Positions 9,379-18,540 of a DNA stretch of 64,000 bases are shown here, one piece after another. A program made the translations under genes and the position numbers. The DNA is from Fusibacter sp963666805 (GTDB lineage: Bacteria > Bacillota > Clostridia > Peptostreptococcales > Acidaminobacteraceae), in the NCBI GenBank assembly GCA_963666805.2, contig CAXXWR010000006.1, forward strand, positions 62,001 to 126,000. The letters are read 5' to 3'. The number at the start of each line of letters is the position of its first letter. Within the stretch, counting starts at the first letter, position 1. Below the pieces are notes generated by a model. The model searched no databases. It worked only from the letters and a program-made list of their open reading frames with translations, and had not been told where the DNA came from.

Positions 9379-10860
9379 ATGAAAGATAAAAAAACGATAC
9401 TTTTCGTCACTTCGGAAAGCGTACCCTACGCCAAGTCCGGTGGACTTGCCGATGTTGCCGGCGCCTTGTCAAAAACCCTGGCGGAGAACGGGCATAAGGT
9501 TCTGGTCGTCATGCCCTATTATGCCAGTATTCCCCAAGAGCTGACCCGGTCGGATGAATCGCCCTTTTCCATGAATGTCTGGATGGGCAACACCGAAGAG
9601 TGGTGCCTGGTTCACCCGAAAAAAATAAACGATAATTTGTCCTATTATTTTATCGATTTCCAAAACTATTTTTTTCGTGATGGCATGTATCACAATCGCG
9701 CCATGCATGATTACATGGATAACCCCAAGCGATTTGCCTTCTTGTCCCAGGCAGCAATGTATCTTTGCAAAACACTGCAGATCAAAATAGACATTGTTCA
9801 CGCCCACGACTGGCAGACATCACCGGCACTTGCCTATTTAAAAACGCACCACTGGAACGACGAATGCCTGGGCGGCGCAGCCGGTGTGTTGACCATTCAT
9901 AATATCGGATATCAAGGAAAATATCCACGTAATGATTATGAATATCTTGGCTTTCGCGAAGAAGATTTCAACCAATATGTATTTGAGGATTTTGGAGGTA
10001 TCAATCTGTTAAAAGGCGGCATCTATTTTGCGGACATCGTCAATACCGTTAGCCCAAGCTATGCGAACGAAACATTAACTCCGGAATATTCCCACGGACA
10101 AGACAATGCCCTTCGGGTAAAAGGAGACGAATATATTGGCATATTAAACGGAGTTGATTACAGCGAATGGGACCCCTCGATCGATACCTTGATCGCTAAA
10201 AAGTATTCGGTAAAAAACATGACGGGGAAAGCCGCATGTAAAAAAGACCTGAGAGAAAATTTCGGACTTGAAGATAATGATGCGCCTATTATCGGGATCG
10301 TATCGAGGATGGCAGAGCAAAAGGGCCTTCACTTGTTGGCAAACTGTATTGAAGCCATTGTCTCGAATATGCAGGTGCAATTTGCCATATTGGGTTCCGG
10401 TGACAAGGGGCTTGAAGAATACTTTGCTTCTTTGCCGAATAAATATCCCGGCAAAATAGGCGTTCAAGTCGGGTATAATAACACGTTGGCACACAAGATT
10501 GAAGCCGGGGCAGACTTTTTTATTATGCCCTCATTATATGAGCCATGTGGCTTGAACCAGATCTATTCATTGCGATACGGAACACTGCCCATCGTACGGG
10601 CCACCGGGGGGCTTGAAGACACGGTTGAACAATATGTAGAAGAAACAGGCGAAGGGACCGGGTTTAAGTTTTTTGATGCGACCGAGCAAGCCATTTATAA
10701 CACAGTAGGTTGGGCGGTATCCACTTGGTACGACAGGTCTGAGCATTATAAAGCTATGCAAAAATGCGCTATGCAAAAATCATTTTCCTGGGAAGATTCA
10801 GCTGCCAGATATGAAGCGGCATATGATAAGGCGATCGAGATAAAGAAGACAAAAAAATAA
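9379..10860 (+). CDS. glgA: Glycogen/starch synthase (GT5 family)
   Basis: A 493-residue protein of the usual GlgA length. The N-terminal ADP-glucose binding motif KSGGLADVAGAL is at about residue 20, HAHDWQTS and TIHNIGYQG are present, and the C-terminal GT-B motif PSLYEPCGLNQIYSLRYG with GGLEDTV is intact. It transfers glucose from a nucleotide sugar to growing alpha-1,4-glucan in the cytoplasm. AAAGGGG precedes the ATG. It is monocistronic between two terminators; no other glycogen genes are in the window. Confidence 0.95.
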   Translation: MKDKKTILFVTSESVPYAKSGGLADVAGALSKTLAENGHKVLVVMPYYASIPQELTRSDESPFSMNVWMGNTEEWCLVHPKKINDNLSYYFIDFQNYFFRDGMYHNRAMHDYMDNPKRFAFLSQAAMYLCKTLQIKIDIVHAHDWQTSPALAYLKTHHWNDECLGGAAGVLTIHNIGYQGKYPRNDYEYLGFREEDFNQYVFEDFGGINLLKGGIYFADIVNTVSPSYANETLTPEYSHGQDNALRVKGDEYIGILNGVDYSEWDPSIDTLIAKKYSVKNMTGKAACKKDLRENFGLEDNDAPIIGIVSRMAEQKGLHLLANCIEAIVSNMQVQFAILGSGDKGLEEYFASLPNKYPGKIGVQVGYNNTLAHKIEAGADFFIMPSLYEPCGLNQIYSLRYGTLPIVRATGGLEDTVEQYVEETGEGTGFKFFDATEQAIYNTVGWAVSTWYDRSEHYKAMQKCAMQKSFSWEDSAARYEAAYDKAIEIKKTKK

Positions 10861-10892
10861 AGTAATAAGATTAAAGTTAAGATATGAGTAGA

Positions 10893-10915
10893 GACGCGAT
10901 TTATCGCGTCTTTTT
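10893..10915 (+). terminator. Terminator between convergent glgA and MFS genes
   Basis: GACGCGAT and ATCGCGTC form a hairpin followed by TTTTT. The stop codon of the convergent MFS gene lies inside it. The flanking GTAGAGACGC start resembles the terminator at 32,997, suggesting a shared dispersed element. Confidence 0.8.
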
Positions 10916-12178
10916 GTAAGAGATGTGATTTTCTGTTTCTCGATTATACCGTCGTACTAAAAACAAATACGTTACCGTTCCAAAGCTGTACAGGATGGCC
11001 GTAATGATAAAGATCTTGTAATAGGCAAGCTCTAGCCCTCGAAGATATTGAAAGATCTTTGCAGACACAAACCACGAAGCATTCCAAAGTCCGGATTCAA
11101 TAGCAGAGATTAGCTCTCGGTTTTGCTCGCCGACATATTTCATGACCAACTCAGACGTAATGGGTGACGCCATGTTCATAAGAGGTTGGCGTAAAATAAA
11201 AGCACCGCTGGCCAACCATAGCGCAAAACCGAGATGAGAAAATAATTGAGTTGATGCAAGCGCCAATAAAAAGAGTATGGCGGAGAATTGTGTAATGGCG
11301 ATCGACATGCCGTAACCAAGCTTTCTGCGTAGTATCGGCGTGATCATACCGCCGATAAAGACGATAATGGCCGCAATTGACCCCATCAAGGCGAAAGTGT
11401 CCGAGTCCATATCAAAGACAGAGTGGAAAAATAAATTCATAAATGGGATGGTTAAACCGGCCCCGATCGAGATCAGGAACATCGGTAAAAGACCATAAAA
11501 TATCCTTTTCCAATCATAGCTTTTTAAATGTTGAAACACATTATTGTGATCGGAAGGCTTGGGCTGTTTTTCGCGAATTATAGAAAATGGAATTAAGGAA
11601 AAAGCGCTGACAACAGCAATTCCAAGCAAGATCTCAAATTCACCAAAGCGAGTAAAACCGATCTTTGAAACATAGGCAAAAACACTCTTGATAAAAAAAC
11701 CTGCCACAATGGTTGCCAAACTCCACACGGCAAAATTGAGGGCTATACTTTCGCTAAGCGTGTCTTCTTCACCGTGTCTCAAAATAAACGGAAGCGCCGT
11801 AACATGTTCCAGCATAAACCCGAAACTGCTGATAAAGAAAAGTACTTTTATCAACCAATCGATATGAGCGTTGGCCGCGAACAACAATGCAATACCGGAT
11901 AGCGGTACAATAACGGCACCTGTCATAAAAAAGGGTTTTAATCTTTTTCCTTTAATGAGCAATCCAAATGGAATACTTAACAAAAGAATACTAATAAAGC
12001 GATATGATACAAAATCCGCGATCTCAGAATCAATATAGCCCAGTTTACTAAGATAAATGTTCATGATCAACATGGCCGAAGCATTCAATAATTGCAATAA
12101 GAACGCTCCCGCGATCAAGAGTTTGATCGGTTTTGGAACAGAAAAATAACGTCTGATCAGTAAGCGCAATTCATTCAT
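10901..12178 (-). CDS. MFS transporter of unknown substrate
   Basis: A 425-residue integral membrane protein with about 12 hydrophobic helices and a longer cytoplasmic loop in the middle (around EKQPKPSDHNNVFQHLKSYDWKR), the layout of the major facilitator superfamily. No substrate-specific motif is recognised. It is transcribed convergently with glgA and divergently from the acetyltransferase at 12,359. The intergenic gap of 180 bp on its upstream side must hold both promoters, but I could not fix boxes with confidence. Confidence 0.8.
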   Translation of the reverse strand: MNELRLLIRRYFSVPKPIKLLIAGAFLLQLLNASAMLIMNIYLSKLGYIDSEIADFVSYRFISILLLSIPFGLLIKGKRLKPFFMTGAVIVPLSGIALLFAANAHIDWLIKVLFFISSFGFMLEHVTALPFILRHGEEDTLSESIALNFAVWSLATIVAGFFIKSVFAYVSKIGFTRFGEFEILLGIAVVSAFSLIPFSIIREKQPKPSDHNNVFQHLKSYDWKRIFYGLLPMFLISIGAGLTIPFMNLFFHSVFDMDSDTFALMGSIAAIIVFIGGMITPILRRKLGYGMSIAITQFSAILFLLALASTQLFSHLGFALWLASGAFILRQPLMNMASPITSELVMKYVGEQNRELISAIESGLWNASWFVSAKIFQYLRGLELAYYKIFIITAILYSFGTVTYLFLVRRYNRETENHISYKKTR

Positions 12179-12358
12179 GAGCGGAAATTAGGAATGAAAA
12201 ATTTAAAATCAAAAGCTTATATGACAGTTAGGGCGTATTAAAATCTTTCCCCGTCTTTCTCTTTTAATCTGTTTGGAAATATTATTTGATTTTCGACAAA
12301 TTCTACACGAAAATCAATATATTATATGGCGAACATTTTAAAACACGGGAGCGGGAAA

Positions 12359-13483
12359 ATGTCCAACGAATATCACGCTGAAATAGTTGATCTTAATGGT
12401 GAGAATATTGATTCCTTTGCAAGGCTAATAACCGAAGCTTTTGTATCTGATGAAGCAGCGCAAAAGGAGGGAACGACCATTGTATTTGACACAATCATGA
12501 TAAAAAGAATTTTCGGGTCCCCGTTTCTTAAGAATCAGTTCTTTATAAAGGTTACGCATCAAAAAAGCGGCGATATTGTAGGTTTCATGGGCGGCCTGCC
12601 GCGCAATCTTTCCATCAATGACAAAGAAGGGACCAAAAAACTCCCACTGATGGTTCCCTCCTGGGCTGCCGTGCATCCGGATCATAAGCGAAAAGGTGTC
12701 GGCTCCTTATTGGTCTCAAAATTTATTGAAGGTTTTAAAGAGCGTGGATTTACGCACAGTTATGCGATCTTTGAACCCGAACAACACGGTAAAGATTTAG
12801 GAAAAGCCACCGCCGATCGTTATTCAAACGTAAAAACCGGCGTGTGGTTCAATATAAATTGGTTTATAATACGAGTGTTTGACATCAGCGCCATACAAAA
12901 AGTCATGAATTTGAAATTCTATGAACGTTTGGTGATTCGGATCATATCACCACCAAAGACGAAACAACTCAAAGCCATGAAAAACGGTAATTCAATACGT
13001 TTATATAAACCCGAAGACAAAGCCGCCATTTTCGATCTTCTTGATGAATATCGCTTAACGAAAAATGCCTCAATTATCAAGGATCGGGATGATTTTAACT
13101 GGTACATGGATCAACCCGGGATCATATGTTGTGTACATGAGAATTTTAAAGGCAAAGTCGATGGCTTCGTGTTGGCGTGGAAATTCAATTTTGCGGGTTT
13201 TGGCAGTATTATCCCCTTTGGCTGGGTTGATCTGTTGAATCTGGATCATTTAAGTAAACGGTCGGCATCAAATCTGATCCGTTTCCTAAACATTCAGGCG
13301 AAACAAGAAGGATGGAAGGGAATACAAACGCCATATATTCCCTATTTCCCGATTGCCCCCTTATTAAAGGCAAATTACCTTCCCTTTCCGAAGAAAATGT
13401 TCGTTCAAGTTTTTGCTTTAGATGGTACAGATCTTTCGTTTTTCGAGAATGTTCCGAAGTCATGCTTTTTGGATTGGCGTTGA
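12359..13483 (+). CDS. GNAT-family N-acetyltransferase-like protein
   Basis: Start placed at ATG 12,359 because GGGAG lies about 8 bp upstream; an in-frame ATG at 12,326 lacks a binding site. The product is 374 residues. An acetyl-CoA binding pattern is seen in VPSWAAVHPDHKRKGVGSLLVSKFIEGF (split), matching GNAT motif A (Q/RxxGxG/A) with RKGVGS. The C-terminal half has a second alpha/beta region reminiscent of a degenerate GNAT fold. The substrate is not evident. Heptamer repeats follow the gene at 13,488-13,522. Confidence 0.75.
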   Translation: MSNEYHAEIVDLNGENIDSFARLITEAFVSDEAAQKEGTTIVFDTIMIKRIFGSPFLKNQFFIKVTHQKSGDIVGFMGGLPRNLSINDKEGTKKLPLMVPSWAAVHPDHKRKGVGSLLVSKFIEGFKERGFTHSYAIFEPEQHGKDLGKATADRYSNVKTGVWFNINWFIIRVFDISAIQKVMNLKFYERLVIRIISPPKTKQLKAMKNGNSIRLYKPEDKAAIFDLLDEYRLTKNASIIKDRDDFNWYMDQPGIICCVHENFKGKVDGFVLAWKFNFAGFGSIIPFGWVDLLNLDHLSKRSASNLIRFLNIQAKQEGWKGIQTPYIPYFPIAPLLKANYLPFPKKMFVQVFALDGTDLSFFENVPKSCFLDWR

Positions 13484-13487
13484 TTTC

Positions 13488-13522
13488 AAGGCAAAAGGTA
13501 AAAGGCAAAATTCAAAAAGCAA
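13488..13522 (+). repeat. Heptanucleotide tandem repeat, five imperfect units of AAGGCAA
   Basis: Units read AAGGCAA, AAGGTAA, AAGGCAA, AATTCAA, AAAGCAA, in exact 7-bp phase. The repeat lies in the gap between the acetyltransferase and the carbamoyltransferase. The same family recurs at 14,597 and 24,645. Confidence 0.8.
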
Positions 13523-13592
13523 AAATATACATTCTCCCGTTTATTAAGACGATTAATTCCCGTATATTATCCCACCAAAGAAAGGAGATTAT

Positions 13593-14588
13593 ATGAAACA
13601 CAATTTTAAGGGACGTTCATTTTTAAGTTTGCTGGACTATAGCCCGGAAGAGATCAATGAGTTGATCGACTTATCAGCCCAAGTTAAGAAAGAAAAAAAG
13701 GAAGGGATCTTTCCCCGACGATTAGAAAATAAAAACATTGCATTGCTGTTTGAGAAAAATTCAACCCGCACACGTTGCGCGTTTACGGTAGCCGCCATTG
13801 ACGAGGGAGCCCATCCGGAATTTCTGGGGAAGAATGATATTCAGTTTGGCAAGAAAGAATCCGTTGCCGATACGGCCCGTGTTCTTGGAAGAATGTTCGA
13901 CGGTATTCAGTTCCGGGGATTCAAGCACGAGACCGTTGAGGGCTTGGCGGAACATGCCGGCGTTCCGGTCTGGAACGGCTTGACCGACGCGTTTCACCCA
14001 ACTCAAGTTTTAGCAGATTTCCTTACAATCAAAGAACAAAAGGGATATCTCAAAGACATTGTTTTTGCATTTGTGGGTGACGGGCGAAACAACATGGCAA
14101 ATTCATTGATGATCGGTGCAGCTAAAATGGGCATGGATTTCAGGATAGTAGCTCCTAAAAGCTTATTCCCGGAAGATGAACTTGTAGCAAAAGCAGAAGC
14201 GATCGCAAAAGAAACAGGCGCAAGGATCTCGCTTCATGATGATATTTCCGAGGGTGTTAAAAACGCCGATGTGATCTACACGGATGTATGGGTCTCCATG
14301 GGCGAAGAAGACCAGTTCGCTGAACGAATTAAACTCCTGTTGCCCTACCAGGTCAATAGTGATATGATGGCGAAAACCGGGAAGGATGAAACGATCTTTT
14401 TACACTGTTTGCCGGCTTTTCACGACATAAAAACGACTGTAGGTGCAGAGATATTCGATAAATTCGGCATTGACGCGATGGAGGTTACCGATGAGGTTTT
14501 TGAATCCGATGCCAGCTGTGTTTGGGACGAAGCAGAAAACCGCATGCATACGATCAAAGCGGTGATGGTCGCGACACTCGCGGACTAG
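13593..14588 (+). CDS. Ornithine carbamoyltransferase
   Basis: A 331-residue protein of standard length with AAAGGAG upstream. The carbamoyl-phosphate motif is present as FEKNSTRTRCAF, and FHPTQVLAD and FLHCLPAFHD (ornithine site, with the conserved Cys) are intact. It interconverts carbamoyl phosphate plus ornithine with citrulline. The FDGIQFRGF segment resembles catabolic ArcB proteins as well as some ArgF, so I leave the symbol open. No other arginine genes adjoin it; the carbamate kinase at 61.4 kb belongs to the other segment and should not be taken as a partner. Confidence 0.93.
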   Translation: MKHNFKGRSFLSLLDYSPEEINELIDLSAQVKKEKKEGIFPRRLENKNIALLFEKNSTRTRCAFTVAAIDEGAHPEFLGKNDIQFGKKESVADTARVLGRMFDGIQFRGFKHETVEGLAEHAGVPVWNGLTDAFHPTQVLADFLTIKEQKGYLKDIVFAFVGDGRNNMANSLMIGAAKMGMDFRIVAPKSLFPEDELVAKAEAIAKETGARISLHDDISEGVKNADVIYTDVWVSMGEEDQFAERIKLLLPYQVNSDMMAKTGKDETIFLHCLPAFHDIKTTVGAEIFDKFGIDAMEVTDEVFESDASCVWDEAENRMHTIKAVMVATLAD

Positions 14589-14596
14589 CCGCTCGC

Positions 14597-14610
14597 AAGG
14601 CAAAAGGCAA
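14597..14610 (+). repeat. Heptanucleotide repeat, two AAGGCAA units
   Basis: Two perfect units start 8 bp after the carbamoyltransferase stop codon and belong to the same family as 13,488 and 24,645. Confidence 0.75.
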
Positions 14611-14645
14611 AAAAATAGATTATAGTATAAAAAATTAAAAAAGTA

Positions 14646-14669
14646 GGGCTGGAAATTTCCAGCCCTTTT
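14646..14669 (+). terminator. Bidirectional terminator between convergent genes
   Basis: A perfect 20-bp palindrome (GGGCTGGAAA/TTTCCAGCCC) is followed by TTTT on the plus strand and has an A-rich stretch on the other side, serving the carbamoyltransferase and possibly the lipid kinase gene. Confidence 0.8.
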
Positions 14670-14677
14670 GTATTTTT

Positions 14678-14698
14678 GATTCCAGATTCCAGATTCCA
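14678..14698 (+). repeat. Heptanucleotide repeat, three GATTCCA units
   Basis: Three perfect 7-bp units in tandem lie immediately before the stop codon of the convergent lipid kinase gene. Confidence 0.8.
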
Positions 14699-14701
14699 GG
14701 A

Positions 14702-15595
14702 TTACAGTGTTAGCATTTTGATCTCTTTAGGAAGAATAGAAATCTCTAACGGCGTTACGCCGAACATTTCACCATCGGGATTTGTCACCTTAACGGGATC
14801 TGACCATGCTTTGAAGTGCTTGCCACGCAAGATCTCAAATTCTTCCACTTCAAGGTGGGTGCCATCAAAGACTTTTGGAAAGACTTTCATCAACTTGCTT
14901 TTGGGAAGATCATGAAGGATAAGACATTCAACAACACCATCGTTGATCACGGAAGTTGGAGAGATCTTCATGTTTCCCCCAATCCAAATCGAATTTGAAA
15001 AATTCGTTAGAACACCATTGTACTCATGAAGTACCCCATCGATTTCGACCCGACATTTATGCGGCTTAAATCGCAGGATCTCCATTAATGCGCCAACAGT
15101 GTAGGCTGTTTTGCCAATGAATTTTTTTATTTTATTGCCGGTAACATTTACATCGGCAACAAAGCCGAAACCGGTACAATTCAAAGAATAATGCGGGTCA
15201 CCGTCAGAGATGATCTTCATAACATCAACATCAATGGTTTTGCCACCCTCGATCGCCTTAAGTCCGTCTTCCCATTTCCAAAAATCCAAATCACGGGAGA
15301 AAGAGTTACCCGTACCGACAGGTATCAATCCGAAAAGCGGATGCTTATCTGTCGAGGTGTTTTGCATCAAACCGTTCAACACTTCGTGCATGGTACCGTC
15401 ACCGCCCGCCGAAAGAACCAGGTCAGTAGTATTAAGATCAAGATGTTTTGCAATTTCAAGAGCATGAAAGCGGTACAATGTTCTGTAGGGAATAACAGTG
15501 TGCCCCATATCATTTAGCGCTTTATGTATCTTTGGATAGAGCTTGTTGCCCGTGCCGCCCCCGGCATTCGGGTTGTAGATAAGTTGGATCTTCAT
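14702..15595 (-). CDS. Diacylglycerol/sphingosine kinase-like lipid kinase
   Basis: The start is set at 15,595 where MKIQLIYNPNAGGGTGNK begins, preceded by GGAGA; the frame extends upstream to 15,700 but without support. The product is 297 residues. The nucleotide-binding GGDGTMHEVLNGL motif at about residue 63 and IPVGTGNSFSRDL define the DAGK catalytic family (DgkB/YegS-like). The expected reaction is ATP-dependent phosphorylation of diacylglycerol or a related lipid at the inner membrane. It is convergent with the carbamoyltransferase gene. Confidence 0.88.
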   Translation of the reverse strand: MKIQLIYNPNAGGGTGNKLYPKIHKALNDMGHTVIPYRTLYRFHALEIAKHLDLNTTDLVLSAGGDGTMHEVLNGLMQNTSTDKHPLFGLIPVGTGNSFSRDLDFWKWEDGLKAIEGGKTIDVDVMKIISDGDPHYSLNCTGFGFVADVNVTGNKIKKFIGKTAYTVGALMEILRFKPHKCRVEIDGVLHEYNGVLTNFSNSIWIGGNMKISPTSVINDGVVECLILHDLPKSKLMKVFPKVFDGTHLEVEEFEILRGKHFKAWSDPVKVTNPDGEMFGVTPLEISILPKEIKMLTL

Positions 15596-15674
15596 GAATG
15601 TCTCCTGTGTAACGGGGTAAAAATAAAGAGACAAGAGATAAATTCCAAGAAACAAAAAAATACGCAGATAAAAT

Positions 15675-15698
15675 GAGAAGCCCCATATGGGGCTTCTC
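15675..15698. other. Perfect 24-bp GC-rich hairpin in a 322-bp gene-free gap
   Basis: GAGAAGCCCC pairs with GGGGCTTCTC around ATAT. It lies 80 bp upstream of the lipid kinase start, and no clear T-tract follows on the plus strand; on the minus strand a short ATTTTATC follows. A second, weaker hairpin (AGAACCC/GGGATTCT) lies at 15,721-15,738. They could be leader or attenuation structures. Otherwise the gap holds only the tRNA promoter. Confidence 0.5.
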
Positions 15699-15873
15699 AA
15701 GAGGGGGACGAAAATTTATTAGAACCCTTTCGGGATTCTTTTCAATTGCTGAAAATATTAAGCGAAATATTGACCAATGTCAAACAAAAAAGAATATTCT
15801 ATTCACTGATTTTCAATTATTATTCTAAGATCTTGATCCGCCCGATACAGATTTAACTGAGATACGGTTTTCG

Positions 15874-15902
15874 TTGACTTTAAGATGTTTAACCGCTATC
15901 TT
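15874..15902 (+). promoter_or_regulatory. Promoter of tRNA-Ser(GGA)
   Basis: TTGACT and TATCTT are spaced by 17 bp, and the tRNA 5' end is 16 bp beyond the -10 box. Confidence 0.65.
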
Positions 15903-15917
15903 ATTCAGCTTTTTAAA

Positions 15918-16008
15918 GGAAAGGTGACCGAGCTGGCTGAAGGTGCACGATTGGAAATCGTGTGTACTGTTAATAGCGGTACCCCGGGTTCGAATCCCGG
16001 CCTTTCCG
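15918..16008 (+). tRNA. tRNA-Ser (anticodon GGA)
   Basis: The acceptor arm GGAAAGG pairs with CCTTTCC, discriminator G fits serine, the anticodon loop reads TTGGAAA within a CACGA/TCGTG stem, a long variable arm is present, and the T arm has CCGGG-TTCGAAT-CCCGG. The total of 91 nt is normal for a class II tRNA. The CCA end is not encoded. Confidence 0.95.
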
Positions 16009-16015
16009 CGTTGAG

Positions 16016-16041
16016 ATCCCGTTGAATAACGGGATTTTTTT
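16016..16041 (+). terminator. Terminator after tRNA-Ser(GGA)
   Basis: ATCCCGTT and AACGGGAT form an 8-bp stem with a GAAT loop, followed by seven T residues. Confidence 0.88.
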
Positions 16042-16064
16042 ATAGGTCCAATAACTTACATTTA

Positions 16065-16078
16065 ATTGGTTATTGGTT
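16065..16078 (+). repeat. Heptanucleotide repeat, two ATTGGTT units
   Basis: Two perfect units lie between the tRNA terminator and the potassium channel gene; a third degenerate unit (ATAGGAA) may follow. Confidence 0.6.
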
Positions 16079-16107
16079 ATAGGAATAGATATATTTGTGC
16101 GTTGCAT

Positions 16108-17844
16108 ATGCGAAAACTTGAAAAGAAAAATAGCTTCATCAGTGTGCCCCTTATTGCGGGCATTGCTGCTCTAATATCCCTCCTGGCCCAATACGGTTTT
16201 TATCTGAACCCAAAGACCCTGGAGTTTTTTCGTTATGTAGACCGGATTATTGCCATGATCTTTGTGCTGTCTTACTTCGTCAAGATCATCCAGAGTCCAA
16301 AAAAATGGAAAGCAATTAAGTCTTCTCCGCTTGAGGGTTTATTACTTTTGGTGTTTGCCTTGTCGCTGATTTTTGAGGGTATCCTGATGTTGCAGGCCCT
16401 TCCCAGCGAGTCGGCTTATACATATATTAATTTATATTACATTATTATTCAGGCTTATGTTCTGTCCAACATGCTGATCGCCCTTGCAAAGAGTCGGGAC
16501 AACTGGCTGTTTGTTTCACTGAATCCATCACGGGTATTTATTGCTTCTTTTGTTATTGTTATTATGATCGGTGTGATTCTATTGAAACTCCCAAGGGCCA
16601 CTTATAATGGGATCGAATGGATCGATGCCGCTTTTATCTCAACATCTGCCGTATGTGTTACCGGGTTAACCCCGCTGAATATCGTAGATACTTTCACACC
16701 CGTCGGGCAAGGCGTGATCTTATTCCTTTTCCAGATCGGCGGATTGGGTATTGTAACACTGACCTCTTTCCTGGCCTTGCTTTTTCAATCCAGCGGGGGT
16801 TTTCGCCTTAGGGATCAAGTTATATTGATGGAGATCCTGGATGATAGCAATTTAAGCAAGTTGGGCGAGATCTTGCGTGCCATTATCAGGATAACGTTGA
16901 TCTTTGAATTAATAGGCGCCGCTATTCTCTGGGCGCGTTGGGGAAATTTCGGGATGAGATCGGGAGAACGAATATTTACCGCGGTTTTTCATTCCGTTTC
17001 GGCATATTGCAATGCGGGTTTTAGTAATTTACAAAATGGGCTTGAAACGGTGGGTTACAGCTCTGACCCCACGACCATGATCACGATCATGTTATTGATT
17101 ATTTTCGGCGGGCTGGGTTTTTATACCATTAGAGATATCTTTTTCAATAAAAGAATACGGCCGGATAAACGATTTCATTTGTCTTTGCAAACACGAATGA
17201 TCCTGGGCATATCGGGTGCTTTGATCCTGGTTGGCGCCCTGGCGGTGACCCTGATCCAATGGAACGACTGGCATGATATGCCCATATGGTTAAAGATCAT
17301 GAATGGATTCTTCACCTCAGTCACGTCACGAACAGCAGGTTTTTCAACGGTTCCGGTATCCAACTTGAACTTACCGGCGATACTCATGATCATTTTTCTG
17401 ATGTATATCGGCGCCGCCCCGAACTCAACCGGCGGCGGAATAAAGGTCACGACTTTTGGCGCATTGATAGCGGCATCCTGGGCGTTTATACGCGGCAAGG
17501 ATCGAGTAGAGATCGATTGGAACACAATACCCATGACAACAATACGCCGATCATACATTGTATTGATATCTTCAATCGGATTGATCATTATGGCACTGTT
17601 TTTGATCAGCCTTGTGGAGAATATGGCATTTATTGATATGCTTTTCGAGGTCGTATCGGCGTTTGGAACCGTTGGGCTTTCCAGGGGAGCAACGCCGTTA
17701 TTAAGCGGATTCTCAAAAGCGGTAATTACCGTGGTAATGTTCATGGGAAGAGTAGGATTATATACATTGGCCATAGCAGTAGGCCGTGAAAGTTTAACAC
17801 GACATGATTATTCGTTTCCGGAAACGAATATGATGGTAGGATAA
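16108..17844 (+). CDS. KtrB/TrkH-type potassium uptake channel subunit
   Basis: Start taken as ATG 16,108 (MRKLEKKNSF), giving 578 residues; the frame opens at 16,066 but without a credible start. It has an extended N-terminus with about four extra helices, then the fourfold membrane-pore-membrane repeat. The four selectivity-filter loops are visible as CVTGLT, CNAGFSN, RTAGFST and GTVGLS. Together with the RCK protein 18 bp downstream it forms a K+ uptake system at the cytoplasmic membrane, driven by ion gradients. Confidence 0.92.
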   Translation: MRKLEKKNSFISVPLIAGIAALISLLAQYGFYLNPKTLEFFRYVDRIIAMIFVLSYFVKIIQSPKKWKAIKSSPLEGLLLLVFALSLIFEGILMLQALPSESAYTYINLYYIIIQAYVLSNMLIALAKSRDNWLFVSLNPSRVFIASFVIVIMIGVILLKLPRATYNGIEWIDAAFISTSAVCVTGLTPLNIVDTFTPVGQGVILFLFQIGGLGIVTLTSFLALLFQSSGGFRLRDQVILMEILDDSNLSKLGEILRAIIRITLIFELIGAAILWARWGNFGMRSGERIFTAVFHSVSAYCNAGFSNLQNGLETVGYSSDPTTMITIMLLIIFGGLGFYTIRDIFFNKRIRPDKRFHLSLQTRMILGISGALILVGALAVTLIQWNDWHDMPIWLKIMNGFFTSVTSRTAGFSTVPVSNLNLPAILMIIFLMYIGAAPNSTGGGIKVTTFGALIAASWAFIRGKDRVEIDWNTIPMTTIRRSYIVLISSIGLIIMALFLISLVENMAFIDMLFEVVSAFGTVGLSRGATPLLSGFSKAVITVVMFMGRVGLYTLAIAVGRESLTRHDYSFPETNMMVG

Positions 17845-17862
17845 AAATAAAAGGACATCAAT

Positions 17863-18540
17863 ATGTCAAAAAACAGAAAATTCGTTGTGATCGGTATGGG
17901 TGCTTTCGGGCGCGAGATCGCAACCGTGCTGAAAGACCAGAATACAGATGTGGTGGTTATTGACGAGAACAAAGAGACCATCAGCGAACTGAAACAGCAG
18001 GGTTTTTACCATGCGGTGGCACTTGATGCCACAGAGCTTCCCGCATTGAAACGCTTTATCAATCCCGAGGATGTTGTTATTGTTGCCATGGGCGAATCAT
18101 TTGAATCGAACATCCTGATCGTTGCAAACCTGAAAAAGATGGGTGTAACAAGAATATACTCGCGCGCAACAAAAGAGGTTCATACACAGATCTTAAAAAG
18201 TATGGATGTGGTGGAAACGCTCTTCCCGGAAAAATATGCAGGACGCAAATTCGGTCTTGAATTGATGTACGATAGTGTCAAGTTTATCAGCGAATACGCA
18301 AAGAACATGTACATCTCGGAAGTCGCAGCCCCAAAAAGATATTGGGGCAAGACCATTGTGGATATCAATGTCAGAAAAAGTTTCAATTTGAACATTGTCG
18401 CACTGAAAGAGACATTTACCGATGGGAAAGAAGAGATATACGCTCTTGGTTTTGAGAACACGCCGCTCAGAGAATGTCACACGCTTATCCTTTTTGGGAA
18501 AGAAGAGGATATTACCGCATTTGCCAAAGAGGCGGAATGA
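17863..18540 (+). CDS. KtrA/TrkA-type RCK regulatory subunit
   Basis: A 225-residue protein with the Rossmann start VIGMGAFGREIATVL and the acidic VVIDENKE end of beta 2, so an NAD(H)/ATP-binding RCK_N domain, followed by an RCK_C domain from about residue 135. Single-RCK size is typical of KtrA. It gates the KtrB channel according to bound nucleotide. Its stop codon overlaps the next start (ATGA), so the radical SAM gene is probably cotranscribed. Confidence 0.92.
   Translation: MSKNRKFVVIGMGAFGREIATVLKDQNTDVVVIDENKETISELKQQGFYHAVALDATELPALKRFINPEDVVIVAMGESFESNILIVANLKKMGVTRIYSRATKEVHTQILKSMDVVETLFPEKYAGRKFGLELMYDSVKFISEYAKNMYISEVAAPKRYWGKTIVDINVRKSFNLNIVALKETFTDGKEEIYALGFENTPLRECHTLILFGKEEDITAFAKEAE

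Noticed and set aside
14676..15517. Plus-strand frames of 60-108 codons opposite the lipid kinase gene
   Set aside because: They are antisense shadows of a well-supported gene and have no binding sites or domains.
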